Assembly: GCA_907165065.1 (NCBI GenBank)
Contig: OU015527.1
Location: forward strand, 24,813,686 to 24,877,685
Length of the DNA stretch: 64,000 nt
Direction of reading: 5' to 3'
Source of the DNA: Caprimulgus europaeus
Lineage: Eukaryota > Chordata > Aves > Caprimulgiformes > Caprimulgidae
The notes below the pieces were generated by a model. The model ran no database searches. It saw only the letters and a list, made by a program, of their open reading frames with translations, and had not been told where the DNA came from. The translations under genes were made by a program, and so were the position numbers. Below, piece after piece: positions 59,561 to 64,000 of this stretch (positions are counted from its first letter, which is position 1; the number at the start of each line of letters is the position of its first letter).

Positions 59561-60439
59561 GTCTTCTCTTTATGGAAATGTATATTGTCCATCACCAGTT
59601 CCTGGGTGCCAACGCATCCATATTTATGGATATCACTGAAGAGTAGAAGAGCAAAATATCCAGCTCTGACAATCTGACATGTTAAATAAGTGCAGATTTA
59701 GGGGATTTTCTACTGTAAAGAGCAATGGAGTTCTTAAGTCAGGCTTCTAATGGATCATGTAGGGCCTGAAAAAAAGGAAGACGACTATTCTGCTTTTCTT
59801 CAAATTTGATACAATATGAGGAACTTTCATCCAAAGAACCTTTCTGAGATGAAAAAAAGAAAAGGAAGGGAATAGATTTGTATTCCCCAACTATGGAGTT
59901 TTACTTCATTTTTTCTGTTTGTGAGAAAGTTCAGTCAAGTTTACCACAGAGTTATGAGACTACACCCACTAACAACCTCTTCTAAACTGTAAATTAACTG
60001 TATCAACAAATTAGGACCCACTGGTGCTGCAGAGTGACCAGCTGACAACTGCTATCTCATTTCTCAGTTATTTAAGTCCCTGAATCCTTTCAATCAATTA
60101 CTACTACTGTTAATTAATACTCAGTAATGACATATCTGTCTATTAGTTCTTATGCAGTGACTGATTACTGTTTTTCCTATATCACAAGCAAAGAGCTTGG
60201 CATTTTCAGATGTTTCAGTGATGGCTTCTCAGAGATCTTAAACTTCAGACATTTAATTCAGAATTAGAATTTTATTTCAAAAAAGAATTATTATTTGAAG
60301 AAAAAGCAAGAAAGATAAAATAATAAATGATAGGGAAGAAAATAGTCATATTGTTTTGGGCACCTAAACAAAGTCTTTTAGAGACTGAAGGCAGTTAAAG
60401 ACTGAAGCGCAGTAATTTAGGTAAAGAAAAAGATTAAAA
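59561..60439. other. AT-rich non-coding DNA, no gene seen
   Basis: No supported gene or repeat. Confidence 0.55.
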
Positions 60440-61502
60440 TGGCACGCATTGTGCTGTAGTCATCGTCCACTGGTGATGATTTACATCTCTTCCCATTGTC
60501 TGAGATACAGTATTACTATGTGTGTTCGGTTGGGGGATGTGGGGTCATTTCTGGTAGTGGGGAAAGGGACTATACTGATGGCTCCTGTGAGAACCTTTGT
60601 GAAGCTCCCCTGGCTCCAAAGAGGAACCCTCCTCCAGTCTATGCTGAGCCTATCAGCAATGGTGACACATTTCTTTGAATCCATGTTTATGAGGGGAAGA
60701 ACTGGTTTGGAAAAGAGGGAGAGAGGGGAAACATCAACATGAACAGAAGACAACTAACAACAGGAGGACAGAGACACCACAGATATCCAGGTCAGCAAGG
60801 AAAGCCAGGGAGAGGGCTAAAAATGTCCCTGCAGTCCATGGGGTCTTAACAGTGGAGCAGATATCTGTATGTAGCCCATGGAGGACTCCACACTGGAGTG
60901 GGAGGCTGTGCCTGAAGGCATCTATAATGGTGTGAAGAGCTCACAACAGAGCAAAATATACCAGAGATGCTCATGCCAGAGTGGGGGAAGGATATACTGT
61001 AACAGAGACTCTTCTCCAGCCCATGAAGGTCCCCATGCTGGAGTTGGGGCCTGCACCCAAAGGAGTCTGTGACTCCATGGGAAGCCCACATTGGGACACA
61101 TTGCTCCTGAAATCTTTTAGCCCACAGGAGGGACCCCATGCCAGAAAAAGCAGCAGAGACAAACTGACTGCAATCCCTATTTCCTTTCCCTTATGTTGCT
61201 AGTGGGGATAAGGTAGAAAAATCGGGAGCAAAGTTGAGCCCAGGAAAAACGGAGGGGTGATGGGAAGGTGTTTTAAGATGTGGTTATTACGTCTCACTAT
61301 CCTACTCTAATAAGTAACAAATTAGATTAATTTTTCTTTCTCAAGTCAAGTCTGTTTTGCCCATGACCATAATTGGTGAGTGAGCCCTCCTTATCCTCAT
61401 TTTAACTCATGAGCCCTTTGTTGTGTTTTCCCCATTTCACCAAAAAGGGCGGAGTTGGTGGATGACTCTGGTTTTAGCTGCCAGTTGCAGCTGAAACCAC
61501 AT
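60440..61502 (+). repeat. Degraded avian ERVL-type LTR (3' part with U5)
   Basis: The 3' end is clear: 'aagttgagcccaggaaaaac', 'gggaaggtgttttaagatgt', 'agtctgttttgcccatgacc', 'attggtgagtgagccctcc', and the terminus '...agctgaaaccaca' at about 61502, in the manner of large avian ERVL LTRs. The middle (60760-61135) has repeated 'catggaggactccacactgg'-like motifs and is homologous to 51662-52047. The 5' boundary is uncertain; I place it near 60440 where GC content rises. The end also resembles the U5 of the provirus LTRs ('actcatgagccc' against 'acccatgagtcc'), so the families are related. Short open frames on both strands here are taken as chance. Confidence 0.68.
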
Positions 61503-62312
61503 CAATAAGATGAACTCTAACACAACTTAAAACTAACTAGGATCTGAATATGTTCCATCTGTAAGGATATGCCCACCAATTGTGTAAGGACTTTTAATTG
61601 TCCTTATTTAACAGCTGTCTCCTGAGTGGTTTGCAAGTTGCAGATGGAGAACTAAATGTTCAGGAGGAATGTGCCTGGTAGTCCTATGTCCAAACTGCAG
61701 CAAACAATAAATGTTAAGAGTCTCTATGTGAGATGGGGGCATTTCAGAATTAAGTCTACTTCAGGCGACCAAACAAGGAAAAGTTAATTATTAATTCTTT
61801 TTAAAAATAAAATCCTGATAACTATGAAAAACATCAAAAGTGTATTGATTAGTGACTGGTCTTAAAAATTAATCTTATTTGCACATTTGTTGGGAAACAT
61901 AGATATGGATTAGGCAGCAAGATTTTTGTATGTGTTCTCCAGAGAAAAAGAAAGATGGAGACTGAAGGAAGACTTCCTCCAAGTATAATTCTTCCCAGCA
62001 GTTACTAATCTAAAAGCAGGAAGTGTGACTAGATAAACTCTTGACAAATATATTTTAAAACCAAAGAATCTGTAGGAAGGATGTCAGGAGAAGTGAATGT
62101 AAGGAGGAAAAAAACCCCACAGAAATTCCTTAAAAGAGGTTGACAGCTCTTTAAAAAAAAGTCTTACGTGCACAGTATTAAAAGCAAATTTTGCTAAGGC
62201 AAAAGAAGAAGAAAGTATAGCAAATGTTCCTCATAAGCTGTTCAATATCCTGAAACTCAAGAAGGAAGTACCAAGAGAGTAAATAAAAAGGCAAATATTC
62301 AAGGATAAGCAG

Positions 62313-62342
62313 AAAAAAAAAAAAAATATATATATATATATA
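62313..62342 (+). repeat. Poly(A) followed by TA dinucleotide array
   Basis: About 14 A residues run directly into about eight TA units. A simple repeat. Confidence 0.95.
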
Positions 62343-63672
62343 GGCCCAAAATTAAAAAGATCAAGTCTCAAAATGAGATACAACTAGCAGGGAACATAAA
62401 GGGCAACAGCAAACGATTCTACAATTAGATTAGGAGGAAATCCAAGCACAATATCATATCAGTCCATGCCACTGTTGGAACTGGAGGCTAATGACAAATG
62501 ATGATCAGAAGTCTCACGTGTTTAATGCCCTCTTTTGTTTCAGTTTTCACTGGAAAGGTTAACATTAATCAGACAATAAAATATCAATAACAGAAGGCAA
62601 TAAGAAGGAAAACAGATATAGAAAGAGTTTTGGTTTTTCCCTGTGTCTGATGAAATTCACCCCAAATTCTGTGGAGTACTGCCTGAGGCAGCTTCTGATT
62701 ACTTTTGAGAACACTTGGACTTTGGCTAAGAATCTGGGAACTCGAAAAAGGTAACTGAGTGTAATCAAGTGGAGGACAAAAAGAATGTTCACTCATAGAT
62801 TAATTTAAATTATCTAATTTAGCTGGTCCAAGGCTTCTGCAGGATATAATGTCCCCTTCTGAGAAACTCTGGAAGTTATATCGGGAAGATAATGAGAGTA
62901 TCACTGGCCACAAGCATGGACCAGTCAAGAGCAAATCGTAGCAAACCACCAGATATTTTTCTCTAGCAGATCTTTTAGATTAAGAAGTAGCTGATGTAAT
63001 ATATTCTTTCATTAATAAGGTTCTTTAATGGTCTCATATGATTTTCTGGAAGTCAAGAAAAAATATTCTAGAGAAGGGTACAAAACTGAGAAATAGTTGT
63101 TTATATAACTGCAATTACATTTTCAATGTAAACAAGGAGAGATTAATAAACTTTCTGCAGCAGTCAGTGCAAAGTCTAGCTCTGTTCAAAGGTTTTATTG
63201 GTAACTATGATGACAATATAAACTATAATGTAAGATAAGTACAAAATTTAAAAAATAAAATTAAAATAAAAAATTAAAAAGCTATAGTTTTTTGTTTTGT
63301 TTTTGTTTGGTTTTTAAACTGGATGGATAAATAGAGTAAAGATTCTGTAGGGTTCTGCTCTCAGGACAGATCTATTTGGTTTTTTTGTTTACAAAATGGA
63401 TTATAAACTACTGTATTCTAATTTTACATTTGCAGACAAAGTGAAGCTATGCTGGACACAGCTACCTAGAGAATGAACTAATTTTAAACTCTCCTTGAAA
63501 AAAATTGAATAAATGTTCTGAAATAACTATAGTTCTGTAATGATATAAATAATTATGAAATTAATTGAACAGCAAGTATCTAGCATGATTTGGACACAGT
63601 TCTACAAAAACTGATCTGGGATTTAGTGGGCACCATAGCCTGAACATGAATCGAAGCCTTCTACAGTTTAAG

Positions 63673-63730
63673 GAAAAAAACCAAAACCAAAACCAAAACG
63701 AAAACCAAACCAAACAAACAAACAAACAAA
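63673..63730 (+). repeat. AAAACC/AAAC simple repeat
   Basis: Units of CCAAAA that shorten to CAAA towards the right end. A simple repeat in AT-rich DNA. Confidence 0.9.
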
Positions 63731-64000
63731 ACTAACTTCATCTTGCTATACAAAGCCAGCAAAAATACACATGAAATGTGATGTTTGAATTCTAACTGTG
63801 TAGTAAGGTGTCATTTGATATATACATCTTGACTTTAGCATTATGCTTCAGGTTAGATGTAAACCAGTCAGAACAAGATGAGTAAGAATGGGAAGAAGTG
63901 TAAATACCACCACCAATCAGCAAACTATATACAAAATAATTTGAGTAGATGGAGGCCAGGACATCCTAAGAAACAGCAGAGAAAGAGAAGGCTGAAAGAT

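Larger units (their letters stand above)
61503..64000. other. AT-rich non-coding DNA to window end, no gene seen
   Basis: No supported gene. Simple repeats: a poly(A) then TA tract at about 62313-62342, and an AAAACC/AAAC tract at about 63673-63730. Open frames are under 80 codons. Confidence 0.6.

Noticed and set aside
60481-61202. Several short open frames on both strands as possible exons
   Set aside because: They lie in LTR sequence homologous to 51.7 kb and have no recognised domain.

Overview
This window looks like intergenic or deep intronic DNA from a bird. The evidence is its repeat content: at least eight CR1 LINE fragments (the dominant avian LINE), several with the 3' tail of ATTCTATG-type octamers that is diagnostic of CR1; a class III (ERVL-like) endogenous retrovirus without env; and other LTR fragments of related families. 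The background is AT-rich. I found no host protein-coding gene, rRNA, tRNA or CRISPR array. The species cannot be named from the sequence.

Layout. 1-2.0 kb is AT-rich DNA with an old CR1 tail (about 1.27-1.44 kb). 2.02-6.05 kb is a nearly full-length CR1 on the minus strand (copy A). 6-16 kb is repeat-poor. 15.96-17.19 kb is a 5'-truncated minus-strand CR1 (copy C) with an 11-unit octamer tail. 19.3 kb carries a 189-bp GGGAAA hexamer array. 21.5 kb holds a short LTR relic and 23.5 kb an old CR1 tail. 28.07 kb has a strong imperfect hairpin in otherwise unique DNA. 28,998-35,793 is a complete provirus skeleton: LTR, tRNA-Lys-type primer site, gag, protease, RT, RNase H, integrase, LTR, flanked by the 5-bp duplication ACTAG. 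37.4 kb has a plus-strand CR1 with an internal deletion. 38-49 kb is repeat-poor. 49.03-51.61 kb is a head-to-head pair of CR1 copies (D minus, E plus). 51.66-52.21 kb is LTR debris. 55.4-59.56 kb is a second nearly full-length minus-strand CR1 (copy B). 60.4-61.5 kb is a degraded LTR.

All coding content is retroelement-derived and broken. The provirus has frameshifts, stops and altered catalytic residues in gag-pol. The CR1 copies are split by frameshifts; copy E is best preserved, with one frameshift inside the reverse transcriptase C-terminal half and another near its 5' end.

The most notable signals are: (1) copies A and B, 53 kb apart, share the same in-frame 117-bp deletion in ORF2, and both have Asn in place of the second catalytic Asp of the RT motif, which suggests a CR1 lineage mobilised in trans; (2) a hairpin of about 28 bp at 28,065-28,132 that could be a small-RNA precursor; (3) an intact target-site duplication and primer site on the provirus; (4) a five-unit 30-bp in-frame minisatellite in gag; and (5) the head-to-head CR1 junction, where the minus-strand partner has lost its 3' end.
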